From the NCBI GenBank assembly GCA_046294625.1, contig JBKBKN010000027.1:1-37581 (forward strand): 37,581 nucleotides of DNA, given 5' to 3'. Below, one piece after another: positions 7,641-17,145 of this stretch. The notes beneath the pieces were generated by a model. It saw only the letters and a program-made list of their open reading frames with translations, made no database searches and was not told the DNA's origin. The position numbers and the translations under genes were made by a program. Every line of letters begins with the position of its first letter. Position 1 is the stretch's first letter. This DNA comes from JBKBKN01 sp046294625 (GTDB lineage Bacteria > Bacteroidota > Bacteroidia > M30B66).

Positions 7641-10600
7641 ATGATGAACAATTACTTAATCAAAAACTTAAAACAAGTGGCCACGATAGCGGCATTCTTG
7701 TTTGTAGGACTTCTTCAGGCGCAAATCTTTGCTGGTGAAGGTATCATGATGCCAGGTGCCTGGAACGGATGGACAAATTATCCGGCTCCTGGATCTGCAT
7801 TACGCTCCAACAGCCCGCCCAGCAATACAGGCGAACCAGGAGGAATCAATCTTATTACCAACGGTGTTAGACGGTACCAGACCACCATTCATGCTGCTGC
7901 ATCGGGTGGAGATGTTGTTGGTGGAACTTATCAATGGCTCTTTACGAGCGGGCCTATCGCCAACTCTTATGCTAACAAATGGGCAGGAGTGAACGTGATT
8001 TTGAACACATTGCAAAACTACCAATTCAATAGTGGTCCAGACAATAATATTACAATTACAAATGGAAAATGGTATACCGTAAACTGGAGAGACAATGGCT
8101 ACACCAACAACCAGGCCATTTTCATGGAAACTTCCGCGGCACCAGTCAGCATCAGTTCTGTATCGCAAATGCCTTTGGCTGCCAATGTAACGCCTTCAGA
8201 TCCAGTAGTCGTTACCATTAATACATCAGCCGCACCTAGTGCTGATGAAAGATTTTATGTTCGATACACAACGAATAACTACACTACATCCACTCTGGTA
8301 GAATTCACCATGTCCGGGACTACAGGAACAGCGACTATACCAGCACAACCCAATGGCACCAACGTGTCTTATTATGTCCTGTCATCTACCTTAGCTGCGG
8401 CCGGCATTGGTGTTGACTATGACATGTGCTCCATTCAATTAAACAATAATGGAGGATCGAATTACGCTTACACATCCACAGCTACACCACCGGTAAATGT
8501 TACCTTTCAGGTGAATATGAATGCAGTTAATGCGGTGGGAACAGTCAATATTGCCGGCACGTTCAATGGCTTTTCTCCTGCGCCAATGACACACTTAGGA
8601 GGTGGAATTTACAGCATTACCCTTCCACTGGCACAAAATTCAACACATGAATATAAATTTTTGAATAATACCACATTTGAAGGTAATCTTGAAGCACCTT
8701 GCGGCAATGGCAGCAATAGAACCATTACAGTACCTACTTCAAATACGACCTTGCCGGTAGCTTGTTTTTCAAGTTGCGACAATTGTGTTAACATTACCTT
8801 CCAGGTAAACATGGCCAATGAAACAGTTAGCGGAAACGTAAATCTGGCCGGATCTTTCAATAACTGGAACGCAGAAGTGATGAGTGGACCTGTAGCCAAT
8901 GTTTACAGCTTGGCCAAAACATTATCCCCAGGTACTACAGTTGAATATAAATATGTTAATGGTTCAACATTTGAAGGCAATTTGAATGCACCATGCGGTA
9001 ATGGTTTTAACAGAACATTAACAGTGCCAAACAGTAACCAAACCCTGTCTGTTGTTTGCTTTGGGAGCTGCAACAATTGCACACCTCTGCGCGCCATCAC
9101 CTTCCAGGTAAACATGAGCAATGAAACTGTTACCGGTGGTGTATTTCTTGCCGGAAGTTTTAATGGTTTTAGCACTACAGCCAATCCAATGACTGACATA
9201 GGTGGAGGTATATACAGCACTACCATCAATTTGCCAGAAAGTTCAAACATTACGTACAAGTTTGTAAACGGTTCTACTTTTGAAGGAAATCTGGGTGCAC
9301 CTTGCGGCAATGGAATTGACAGAACCTACACAGTTCCTACAAACAATGCAACCATTCCGCCAGTATGCTTTAGCAGCTGTTCTAACTGCACGCCTTTAAG
9401 AGCCATCACCTTCAATGTTGATTTGACCAACGAATCGGTCAGCGGCGGTGTTTTCCTTGCAGGTACATTTAACGGGTTCAGCGCCACAGCCAACCCCATG
9501 ACCAATATTGGTGGAAATATTTACAGTGCAACCATTAATCTTCCGGAAGGGAACACTGTACTATATAAATTCGTTAATGGCAGTTCATTTGAATCAGGAA
9601 ATAGTGCTTGTGGTGTGGACGATGGCTTTGGTGGATTCAATAGAACTTATACTGTTCCCAACAGTAATGACAATCTTAGCACAGTTTGCTTTAACCAATG
9701 TGGCGCATGCGCCTCATCCAATGTTTGGACATCAGTGACAAGTGGAAACTGGAACAATCCCTTGATTTGGAATCAAGCATCAGTGCCAGCAAACGGTGCT
9801 GACATAGTGATTGCAGCAGGCCATACTGTTACCCTAAATATAAGTGCCAACATCAGCTCTTTAAACATTCAAAATAATGCCACTTTAAACGCTTCAGAAA
9901 ATTTGACCATTGCCAATGGAGGTAACGTAAATGGATTACTTAGAGTTTTTTCAAATCGCACCTTGGGTGTTACAGGCGGTACGCTTAACGCGAGCGGTTC
10001 GGGAAGAGTGCAAATAGATAATAATGCAAGTTTGCTGCACGGCAATGGCACACCTGGCGGCGGAGGAGCAGTTACCGGAAATTTCAGAGCTATCCGCCAA
10101 GGATTTTCAGGTCTGGGCTACAGTTTCATGAGTGCCCCTATGCAAAATGTTAATGTGGGCACATTAGGTTCTGGTCGTTATTTGTTCGACCCAGAACTTG
10201 GTACCATCAATACAACCGATGATGCTAACGATCCGGGTTGGATTGTTGCCACCGGAAATATGCTCACCGGAAGAGGTTATGCCATCTTAAACCCCGGAAA
10301 TGCTGTAATGAATGGCATAAATCCCAATGAAGGTACACTAAATGTGGTCGTAAAAAGACCCGCAGCACCAAATCATTTCATTAACTTACTTGGCAATCCA
10401 TACCCATCAGCTATTTCTGCTGCTGCATTCATTGGCAACAACGGCCCAGCAGGAACAGGAGCAATTTCAGGAACCATTTATTATTGGGACAACCCGTCAA
10501 CTACAAGTGGATATACATCCAATGATTATGCCTACTGGAACACTTTCGGTGGCGTAGCCGGTGGTGGTGGAAATATTCCAAATGGTCAGATTGCTTCATG

Positions 10601-11876
10601 TCAAGGTTTCTTTGTAGAAGCCTTGATCGACAATCAAACTGTTTCCTTCTTTAATAACTGGAGAGGTGGTGCTAATAATCAGTTCTTTAATGTAAGTGAA
10701 CAAGCTACAGCTCGATTAAATATTACAAATGGAGCGAATCACTTCAACGAAATATTGGTTGGTTTCAAAGAAGATGCCACCGAAGGATTTGACCAGCAAT
10801 ACGATGCTCGCAAAATGATTGGAAATCCAGCACTGGCATTCTACTCCAAAATAGAAGATGATATTTTGGCTATCAATGCTTTACCCACCTTGACACAGCG
10901 CAGAATAGTAGATCTTGGCTTGATTTCTACATTTGCAGGCGAGCACGTAATTCGTTTGTCAGAGCTGGATAACATGCATGCAACTGTTCAAATCTATCTG
11001 ATAGACCGCGAAACCAATACCAGACATAATCTGCGCGCTCAAGCTGAATATGCATTCATGCCGGGAGCAATGGATTTGAATGAACGTTTTGCAATCGAAT
11101 TTTCTGCTCCTATACATACCTTCGCTGAAGATGCTTCTTGCAGCACATTAGGTAAGATTAATATCGAAACAAACGATTTCGAAGGTGTAAACTACAGCAT
11201 TCTTACTCAAGATGGATATGAAGTGAGAACCGGTGAACTCACATCAGCAAATACTACCATTGAGCAACTTGCTCCACATAATTATGTATTGCGTTTTATA
11301 TGGGCAGATGGACATTTTACTCAAGAGCCTATTTTTATTCCTGGTGTAACACCACTGTTCAGCACCAATAGCAACTTGCCGGAAGTACTTGAGCTGGAGA
11401 TTGGAGAGAATGTTCAATTGAGCAACTTTGTTTTAGGAGCTATGCACCATCGTTGGGTGCTTAATGGCGATTTGATTTCAGAAATGCCGGCAATGTCTTT
11501 CACTGCAGTTGAAGCTGGAGATTACAGTTTAAACTTCATTGCATCAAATAACAATTGCCAGCTTACACATGAAATTAGCATTACTGTTCGCTCAGCAGAT
11601 TTACCTAGCAATGTCAACAATCTTGCTTCTTCAGAATTGTTGCTTTATCCAAACCCGGCAAAAGATGTTCTGATGATTCGTGCGGGTGATTTACAAGGTA
11701 AAGACGTGGTGATTAAAGTTTATGATATGATGATGCGCGAAGTATTGTCTGAATCTATCAGAAACTTTAATGAGTTGAATATGCTCAACGTATCCATGCT
11801 TCCGGGAGGCATGTATATGCTGATGATTAACGATGGTAAGCAAGCCTTAACGTCAAAATTTGTAATGAGCAAATAA
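7641..11876 (+). CDS. T9SS-secreted multi-module glycan-binding protein
   Basis: A 1411-residue surface or secreted protein. It has a signal peptide (to about residue 28), an N-terminal region with a PGAWNGW motif (about 36-44) typical of starch-associated modules, a linker domain (about 165-280), then four tandem modules of about 100 residues (285-382, 383-484, 485-587, 588-690). Each has the xxLAG(S/T)FNGF core of AMPK-beta/CBM48-like folds and four cysteines: one in a CG stretch and three in a CFxxCxxC ending. Residues about 695-850 form a beta-helix-like region (GNWNNPLIWNQASVP), followed by other beta domains. The last 80 residues begin LLLYPNPAKD and form a type A T9SS sorting domain. 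I see no catalytic domain. The amylase gene directly downstream supports alpha-glucan binding at the cell surface. Binding itself is inferred. Confidence 0.85.
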   Translation: MMNNYLIKNLKQVATIAAFLFVGLLQAQIFAGEGIMMPGAWNGWTNYPAPGSALRSNSPPSNTGEPGGINLITNGVRRYQTTIHAAASGGDVVGGTYQWLFTSGPIANSYANKWAGVNVILNTLQNYQFNSGPDNNITITNGKWYTVNWRDNGYTNNQAIFMETSAAPVSISSVSQMPLAANVTPSDPVVVTINTSAAPSADERFYVRYTTNNYTTSTLVEFTMSGTTGTATIPAQPNGTNVSYYVLSSTLAAAGIGVDYDMCSIQLNNNGGSNYAYTSTATPPVNVTFQVNMNAVNAVGTVNIAGTFNGFSPAPMTHLGGGIYSITLPLAQNSTHEYKFLNNTTFEGNLEAPCGNGSNRTITVPTSNTTLPVACFSSCDNCVNITFQVNMANETVSGNVNLAGSFNNWNAEVMSGPVANVYSLAKTLSPGTTVEYKYVNGSTFEGNLNAPCGNGFNRTLTVPNSNQTLSVVCFGSCNNCTPLRAITFQVNMSNETVTGGVFLAGSFNGFSTTANPMTDIGGGIYSTTINLPESSNITYKFVNGSTFEGNLGAPCGNGIDRTYTVPTNNATIPPVCFSSCSNCTPLRAITFNVDLTNESVSGGVFLAGTFNGFSATANPMTNIGGNIYSATINLPEGNTVLYKFVNGSSFESGNSACGVDDGFGGFNRTYTVPNSNDNLSTVCFNQCGACASSNVWTSVTSGNWNNPLIWNQASVPANGADIVIAAGHTVTLNISANISSLNIQNNATLNASENLTIANGGNVNGLLRVFSNRTLGVTGGTLNASGSGRVQIDNNASLLHGNGTPGGGGAVTGNFRAIRQGFSGLGYSFMSAPMQNVNVGTLGSGRYLFDPELGTINTTDDANDPGWIVATGNMLTGRGYAILNPGNAVMNGINPNEGTLNVVVKRPAAPNHFINLLGNPYPSAISAAAFIGNNGPAGTGAISGTIYYWDNPSTTSGYTSNDYAYWNTFGGVAGGGGNIPNGQIASCQGFFVEALIDNQTVSFFNNWRGGANNQFFNVSEQATARLNITNGANHFNEILVGFKEDATEGFDQQYDARKMIGNPALAFYSKIEDDILAINALPTLTQRRIVDLGLISTFAGEHVIRLSELDNMHATVQIYLIDRETNTRHNLRAQAEYAFMPGAMDLNERFAIEFSAPIHTFAEDASCSTLGKINIETNDFEGVNYSILTQDGYEVRTGELTSANTTIEQLAPHNYVLRFIWADGHFTQEPIFIPGVTPLFSTNSNLPEVLELEIGENVQLSNFVLGAMHHRWVLNGDLISEMPAMSFTAVEAGDYSLNFIASNNNCQLTHEISITVRSADLPSNVNNLASSELLLYPNPAKDVLMIRAGDLQGKDVVIKVYDMMMREVLSESIRNFNELNMLNVSMLPGGMYMLMINDGKQALTSKFVMSK
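8493..9710 (+). repeat. Four tandem ~300-bp coding repeats (AMPK/CBM48-like modules)
   Basis: The units start near 8493, 8787, 9093 and 9402 and end at 9710. They encode similar modules of 98-103 residues, each closing with CFxxCxxC. Units 2 to 4 are more alike than unit 1. The repeats may promote recombination or copy-number change. Confidence 0.85.
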
Positions 11877-11904
11877 CTTTTTTTGTGAGTGTTTTTTGAT
11901 TATT

Positions 11905-11940
11905 GCGAAAGGGAGTAATACACTCCCTTTCGCTATTTTA
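11905..11940 (+). terminator. Terminator of the surface-protein gene
   Basis: Perfect 12-bp stem GCGAAAGGGAGT / ACTCCCTTTCGC with an AATAC loop (11905-11933), then TATTTTA. The T-tract is also the putative -7 box of the amylase gene. Confidence 0.88.
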
Positions 11941-11941
11941 G
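11934..11941 (+). promoter_or_regulatory. Candidate -7 box of the amylase gene
   Basis: TATTTTAG is one base off TAnnTTTG. It starts at the base after the terminator stem and lies 30 nt before the ATG. The same octamer lies upstream of the OmpA-family gene (19985-19992), which supports it. Confidence 0.4.
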
Positions 11942-11971
11942 CCACCCTTTCATAATTTATGTAAAACACCG

Positions 11972-13819
11972 ATGAAATACAGTCTAATCGTTTCCTTTTT
12001 TCTGCTAAGCTTTCAAAGCATTTTCGCCCAAAAACAACAAATCAACAGAGTTGACCCTGCATTCTGGTGGACAGGCATGGTAACCAATCAAATCGAGCTC
12101 ATGGTGTTTCACCCCGGAATTGCCGACTTTACGGCTGCATTTAGCTATCCGGGAGTGCAATTGGTGAAACAGGAAAAACTCACATCGCCCAATTACCTAT
12201 TTCTCACTTTAAAAATAGACGCAAGTGCTAAACCCGGAAAATTTAACATCACCTTTGAGCGTGGGAAACAAAGACTGACATATGTTTATGAGCTCAAAGA
12301 ACGCCAGAAAAGCAACTTGCGGGTTCAAGGCTTAAATACAGGTGATTTCATTTATTTGATAATGCCCGATCGTTTTTCCAATGGTGACCCTTCGAATGAC
12401 ATCGTTAAGGGAATGCATCAAACCACACTGAATCGCGACTCCATGTATTACAGACATGGAGGTGACTTGCGCGGTATCATCAACAAACTTGATTACCTGA
12501 AAGATCTTGGCGTGACTGCGCTCTGGCTCAATCCGGTGCAGGCAAACAACGAAGACCATGAATCTTATCATGGTTATGCCATCACCGATCATTACAAGAT
12601 AGATCCACGACTTGGCAACAATGCGCTATATTTAGAATTGGTAGAACAAGCACATGCCAAAGGCATTAAAATTATTATGGATATAGTGCCCAACCACATA
12701 GGCGATAAACATCACATTTTCATTGACAAACCTTCAGATGACTGGTTTCATTTGTACGAAAAGTTTACAAAAACCAATTATCGTGCTCCTACCCTACTCG
12801 ATCCTTACCGAAGCGAACATGATTTAAAACTCTTTAGCGATGGCTGGTTCGACAAACACATGCCGGACTTGAATCAGAAGAATGAAAAATTAGCCAAATT
12901 TCTTATTCAAAGTTATATCTGGTGGGTAGAATATGCAGGATTAGATGGCTTTAGAATCGATACCTATGCTTATCCCGATCAATCCTTCATGAGTGTGATG
13001 GCGCAGGAAATCTTAAAGGAATATCCTAACATTGGAATGTTTGGCGAAATTTGGGATCATGGTGTGCCGGCTCAGGCATTTTTCTTGGAGAATTACAAGT
13101 CGCGCGGTCGATTTAACTCTTTCTTGCCATCAGCCGTCGATTTTCAGCTTTACAAAGCTATCAATAACACCATCAATGAAAAATTCGGCTGGACTGAAGG
13201 TGTTGCGAGTCTCTATTACACCCTTGCCTTTGATCACTTGTATCAGAATCCGTTCAACTTGGTCACCTTTGTAGATAATCATGACCTGAGCCGATTTTAT
13301 TCGATGTGTGGTGAGAACATTGATAAATTTAAAATTGGTTTAGGTATTTTGATGACCATGCGTGGCATTCCTTCTATTTATTATGGCACTGAAATTCTGA
13401 TGAAAAACCATGCCGATCCTGATGGGAAAGTTAGAGAAGATTTTCCGGGTGGGTGGCCTGGAGATAAAGTAAACAAGTTCGTTGCAGAAGGACGCAATGA
13501 CCTTGAAAATGATGCATTCAACTTCATCCGGCGAATTGCACAATGGCGCAAAAAGACCACTGCATTGCATGATGGCAAACTGATGCAGTTTGTGCCTGAA
13601 AAAGGAGTTTATGTGTATTTCAGATATAATGAACAAAGCACTGTGATGGTGATTGTGAATAGCAGTGAAGACACCAGGATTATAAAAACCAAACGGTTCG
13701 AAGAGCGAATTAAAGGATTTTCAAAGGCCTATGACTGGGCCAACGATTATGCTATCGATCTGGGACAAGAGCTTAAGCTCAATGCATTGGAAATAAAAAT
13801 TCTGGAATTAAAAAAATAA
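11972..13819 (+). CDS. Periplasmic GH13 alpha-amylase (neopullulanase/cyclomaltodextrinase type)
   Basis: Hydrolyses alpha-1,4-glucans or maltodextrins. The 615-residue protein has a signal peptide (cleaved near IFAQ, residues 17-20), an N-terminal cyclomaltodextrinase-type beta domain with FWWTGM at 31-36, and a GH13 barrel. All four GH13 regions are visible: DIVPNH (237-242), GFRIDTYAY with the nucleophile Asp330, GEIWDH with the acid/base Glu359, and FVDNHD with Asp438. A small C-terminal beta domain follows. There is no T9SS tail and no lipobox, so it is probably periplasmic, like SusA. The neighbouring four-module glycan-binding protein suggests a surface-binding plus periplasmic-cleavage pair, but no SusC/SusD genes lie in the window. 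Confidence 0.93.
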   Translation: MKYSLIVSFFLLSFQSIFAQKQQINRVDPAFWWTGMVTNQIELMVFHPGIADFTAAFSYPGVQLVKQEKLTSPNYLFLTLKIDASAKPGKFNITFERGKQRLTYVYELKERQKSNLRVQGLNTGDFIYLIMPDRFSNGDPSNDIVKGMHQTTLNRDSMYYRHGGDLRGIINKLDYLKDLGVTALWLNPVQANNEDHESYHGYAITDHYKIDPRLGNNALYLELVEQAHAKGIKIIMDIVPNHIGDKHHIFIDKPSDDWFHLYEKFTKTNYRAPTLLDPYRSEHDLKLFSDGWFDKHMPDLNQKNEKLAKFLIQSYIWWVEYAGLDGFRIDTYAYPDQSFMSVMAQEILKEYPNIGMFGEIWDHGVPAQAFFLENYKSRGRFNSFLPSAVDFQLYKAINNTINEKFGWTEGVASLYYTLAFDHLYQNPFNLVTFVDNHDLSRFYSMCGENIDKFKIGLGILMTMRGIPSIYYGTEILMKNHADPDGKVREDFPGGWPGDKVNKFVAEGRNDLENDAFNFIRRIAQWRKKTTALHDGKLMQFVPEKGVYVYFRYNEQSTVMVIVNSSEDTRIIKTKRFEERIKGFSKAYDWANDYAIDLGQELKLNALEIKILELKK

Positions 13820-13971
13820 CTTTTACAGTAAATTGGCCGTAAGAGTGCTGGTTAAAAATCCGTTGTCATTTTTGATCTAGCTATTGAAATTGATGCACCA
13901 ATACCCTACACATCTTCATTTCAATAAAATTCAATCAAACACAACCAAAAATTGTAGAATAAAATATGCGG

Positions 13972-14001
13972 TTGGTAATTATAAAGTATGTTCTATATTT
14001 G
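13972..14001 (+). promoter_or_regulatory. Candidate secDF promoter
   Basis: TTGG at 13972-13975, an 18-bp spacer, then TATATTTG at 13994-14001 matching TAnnTTTG exactly. The ATG follows 37 nt later. This is one of the best promoter matches in the window. Confidence 0.6.
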
Positions 14002-14038
14002 CCGTCCGAAAATTTGAAACATAAAAATTATTAAATCA

Positions 14039-17000
14039 ATGCAAAATAAAGGTGCTATAAGCTTTTTTGCTATTCTTCTTGCAGTGATCTGCTTGTTTGA
14101 GCTATCGTTTACATGGGTGGTGAGCTCGGTGGAAAAAGATGCGGCTAGATATGCCGCCGGAGATCCTGATAAAGAACGTCAATATCTTGATTCTATAGCA
14201 GGTCTTCCTGTTTACAATATTCTCATTAAAAAATACACCTATAACGAGTGTAAAGAAAAGGAGCTTAACTTAGGTCTTGACCTCAAAGGCGGTATGAACG
14301 TTACACTGGAAGTTTCTGTTCCGGACGTAGTTCGTTCGCTGAGCAACTACAGCAACGACCCTACCTTTAATCAAGCAATGGAACTGGCAAGTAAAAATGC
14401 GCGCAACTCGAGCCGCGATTTCTTGACCTTGTTTGCCGAAGCAGTAAATCAGATTGACCCCAATGCACGTTTATCATCTCCTTCATTCTTTGGACACAAA
14501 GACATGAAAGACCGCATCAATGCAAAAATGACCAATGCAGAAGTGCTTGAGGTGGTGAAAGAAAAAGTAAATGCATCAATTGACAACTCCTACATTGTTA
14601 TCCGTAATCGTATTGACAAATTTGGTGTATCTCAGCCTAATATTCAGCGCTTAGATGCAAGTGGCCGTATTTTGGTTGAATTGCCAGGAGTGAAAGATCC
14701 GGAGCGTGTTCGTAAACTTTTGCAAGGAGCTGCTAAGCTGGAATTCTGGGAAACCTATGAGAATAGAGATGTTTATTCATTTTTGGAAAAAGCAAACGAA
14801 AGACTTCGTGAACTTAAGAAATTAGCAGGAGAAGATAAATCTGCATCTCAAGACACATCGGCTGCAGCCGAAACAAGTGATGATCTCGCTGATCTACTCA
14901 AAGACAACGAAGCTGATTCAACAAAATCGATTGAAGATGCGCTAACCAAAGCTGAAGGAGAAGAATCTGATTCTTTAACCCAGGAACAAAGATTTGCGGA
15001 CTTCCAAAAGAACAATCCATTGTTAGGCATTCTTCAGCCATTTATCAATCAAACTGAAGAAGGCGCATTCTTTGTGCCGGGTCCAGTAGTGGGTATCTCT
15101 TTTATCCGCGATACTGCGAAAGTGAATAGAATGCTTGCTGATCCGCAGGTAAGAGAATTTTTCCCTAAAGATCTTCGTTTTTACTGGGGTGTAAAGCCTT
15201 ATGACAAAGCGGGTACACTTTTACAATTGGTTGCTATCAAAGCTACGCGCGATGGCAAAGCACCTCTGACCGGCGATGTGATCACAGATGCGCGCAAGCA
15301 ATTTGGTCAATTGAATGGTCGCCCGGAAGTGAGCATGAGCATGAATGCAGAAGGTGCTACTAAATGGAAGCGTATGACTGCCGAAAACATTGGAAACAGC
15401 ATCGCTATTGTATTAGATGATTATGTGTATTCATTCCCAACAGTGCAAGGCGAAATTTCAGGTGGTAGCTCACAGATCACCGGTAACTTCACCATTAAAG
15501 AAGCTGAAGATTTAGCCAACATTCTCAACTCTGGTAAAATGGATGCTCCGGCAAGAATCGTTGAAGAAGCGATCGTAGGTCCTTCACTTGGTAAAGAAGC
15601 TATCAAAGCAGGTTTACTATCAGCATTAGCAGGATTAATCCTCGTGTTCATTTTCATGGCATTCTACTATTCAACAGCCGGATTGGTTGCTGACCTTGCT
15701 TTGTTTGCCAATATTTTCTTCCTGATGGGCGTGATGGCATCACTTGGTGCTGTGCTAACATTACCGGGTATTGCTGGTATCGTGCTTACTTTAGGTATGT
15801 CGGTCGATGCCAATGTACTGATCTATGAAAGAATTCGTGAAGAATTAAACGCTGGCAAAGGGATCAAAACAGCTGTTGCTGATGGTTACAAAAATGCCTA
15901 CTCTGCCATCATTGACTCTAACGTAACTACACTTCTAACAGGCGTAATCCTTTACACATTTGGCAGCGGACCAATCCAAGGCTTCGCTACCACATTGGTG
16001 ATTGGTATATTAACATCTTTATTCTCAGCTATTTTTATCACTCGTTTGATTTTTGAAAACTTATTGAACAAAGACAAAAAAATCAAATTCTCTATTCCCG
16101 CCACAGAAGGCTTGTTGCGCAACAGCAGCTTCGATTTCATCGGCAAACGCAAAACTTTCTATGGAATAGTAGCGGCAATATTTTTAATCAGCGTTGGTTC
16201 TATTGTATTCAAAGGATTTGGATATGGTGTTGACTTCAAAGGTGGTCGCAGTTATGTGTTACGTTTCGACGAGCCTGTATCGTCTGTGAAAGCAAGAGAG
16301 GCGCTCACCGCAGAATTTGGTCAGGCACCTGATGTAAAAACATTTGGCGCTTCTAATCAGCTTAAAGTAACCACAGCTTTCATGATTGAAAACAATGAAA
16401 TCAGTACTGACTCTATTGTTGAATCAAAAATAATTAGCAAGCTAAGCACCTTATCGGGCAATGCTCCTGAAATCATGAGTTCACAAAAGGTAGGTCCTAC
16501 CATTGCAAAAGATATTAAACAATCTGCTGTGTTGGCAATCATCTTCTCGCTATTGGTATTATTCCTGTATTTACTCATCCGATTCAGAAAATGGCAATAC
16601 GGAGTTGGTGCTATTGGCGGATTGTTGTTTGTAGTAATCACAATCCTTGGATTGTTCTCTTTACTCAACGGGCTATTACCTTTTTCACTCGATATTGATC
16701 AAGCCTTTATTGCTGCTATTTTGACCGTAGTGGGTTATGCTATTAACGACTCGGTGGTAATCTTTGATAGAATTCGCGAATACATCACACTTCATGGAAA
16801 CAAGAAAGAAGATGTTTCCGGAGTTATTAATAATGCATTGAATAGCACACTAAGTCGTACGATAGTGACCAGTATCACCACATTGATTGTACTCCTTGTA
16901 CTCTTTGTATTTGGTGGTGAAGTGATTCGAGGATTTATTTTTGCCATGCTCATGGGTGTAATCATCGGTACTTTCTCATCACTCTTTGTGGCTTCTCCGA

Positions 17001-17077
17001 TTGTTGCTGACCTCAGCCACAAGCTGGCGGTAAAAGAAGCAGAAAAAGAGAAAAAAGCAAGTTCATACGCTAAATAA
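14039..17077 (+). CDS. secDF: Protein translocase subunit SecDF (fused)
   Basis: Inner-membrane accessory of the Sec translocon that uses the proton gradient to pull preproteins across. SecD (to about residue 675) and SecF (about 690-1000) are fused, as is usual in Bacteroidota. The SecD half shows LGLDLKGGMN, the P1 region ending in IVVELPGVKDPERV-like sequence, and a membrane block with GMSVDANVLIYERIREE. The SecF half shows FKGGRSYVLRF and GYAINDSVVIFDRIRE. Residues about 259-318 of the periplasmic part are a long acidic, Ser/Thr-rich, low-complexity insert. The gene has its own promoter and a strong terminator. The T9SS cargo in this window must first cross the inner membrane through Sec. 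Confidence 0.97.
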   Translation: MQNKGAISFFAILLAVICLFELSFTWVVSSVEKDAARYAAGDPDKERQYLDSIAGLPVYNILIKKYTYNECKEKELNLGLDLKGGMNVTLEVSVPDVVRSLSNYSNDPTFNQAMELASKNARNSSRDFLTLFAEAVNQIDPNARLSSPSFFGHKDMKDRINAKMTNAEVLEVVKEKVNASIDNSYIVIRNRIDKFGVSQPNIQRLDASGRILVELPGVKDPERVRKLLQGAAKLEFWETYENRDVYSFLEKANERLRELKKLAGEDKSASQDTSAAAETSDDLADLLKDNEADSTKSIEDALTKAEGEESDSLTQEQRFADFQKNNPLLGILQPFINQTEEGAFFVPGPVVGISFIRDTAKVNRMLADPQVREFFPKDLRFYWGVKPYDKAGTLLQLVAIKATRDGKAPLTGDVITDARKQFGQLNGRPEVSMSMNAEGATKWKRMTAENIGNSIAIVLDDYVYSFPTVQGEISGGSSQITGNFTIKEAEDLANILNSGKMDAPARIVEEAIVGPSLGKEAIKAGLLSALAGLILVFIFMAFYYSTAGLVADLALFANIFFLMGVMASLGAVLTLPGIAGIVLTLGMSVDANVLIYERIREELNAGKGIKTAVADGYKNAYSAIIDSNVTTLLTGVILYTFGSGPIQGFATTLVIGILTSLFSAIFITRLIFENLLNKDKKIKFSIPATEGLLRNSSFDFIGKRKTFYGIVAAIFLISVGSIVFKGFGYGVDFKGGRSYVLRFDEPVSSVKAREALTAEFGQAPDVKTFGASNQLKVTTAFMIENNEISTDSIVESKIISKLSTLSGNAPEIMSSQKVGPTIAKDIKQSAVLAIIFSLLVLFLYLLIRFRKWQYGVGAIGGLLFVVITILGLFSLLNGLLPFSLDIDQAFIAAILTVVGYAINDSVVIFDRIREYITLHGNKKEDVSGVINNALNSTLSRTIVTSITTLIVLLVLFVFGGEVIRGFIFAMLMGVIIGTFSSLFVASPIVADLSHKLAVKEAEKEKKASSYAK

Positions 17078-17090
17078 AAATTAAACAGAT

Positions 17091-17124
17091 GCGCGCCGCA
17101 AAAAAGTTGCGGCGCGCTCGTTTT
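17091..17124 (+). terminator. Terminator of secDF
   Basis: Perfect 11-bp GC-rich stem GCGCGCCGCAA / TTGCGGCGCGC with an AAAAG loop, then TCGTTTT. The TTG at the start of the right arm (17107-17109) is spaced 21 bp from the tatA -7 box and may serve as its -33 element. Confidence 0.9.
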
Positions 17125-17130
17125 CAGTAC

Positions 17131-17138
17131 TATATTTG
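17131..17138 (+). promoter_or_regulatory. Candidate -7 box of tatA
   Basis: TATATTTG, an exact TAnnTTTG match, lies only 7 nt before the preferred ATG at 17146. The transcript would be leaderless or almost so. Confidence 0.5.
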
Positions 17139-17145
17139 CAAACAA

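Noticed and set aside
8903..9310. 135-codon and neighbouring minus-strand frames across the CBM-like repeats
   Set aside because: They arise from the repeated coding sequence read backwards; the same frame recurs in each repeat unit.
12332..12592. Minus-strand frame within the amylase gene
   Set aside because: A shadow of the GH13 coding region, without start-site or domain support.
17089..17145. Upstream ATG that would extend TatA by 19 residues
   Set aside because: The extension is encoded by the secDF terminator hairpin and the tatA promoter box, and TatA proteins start close to the membrane helix.
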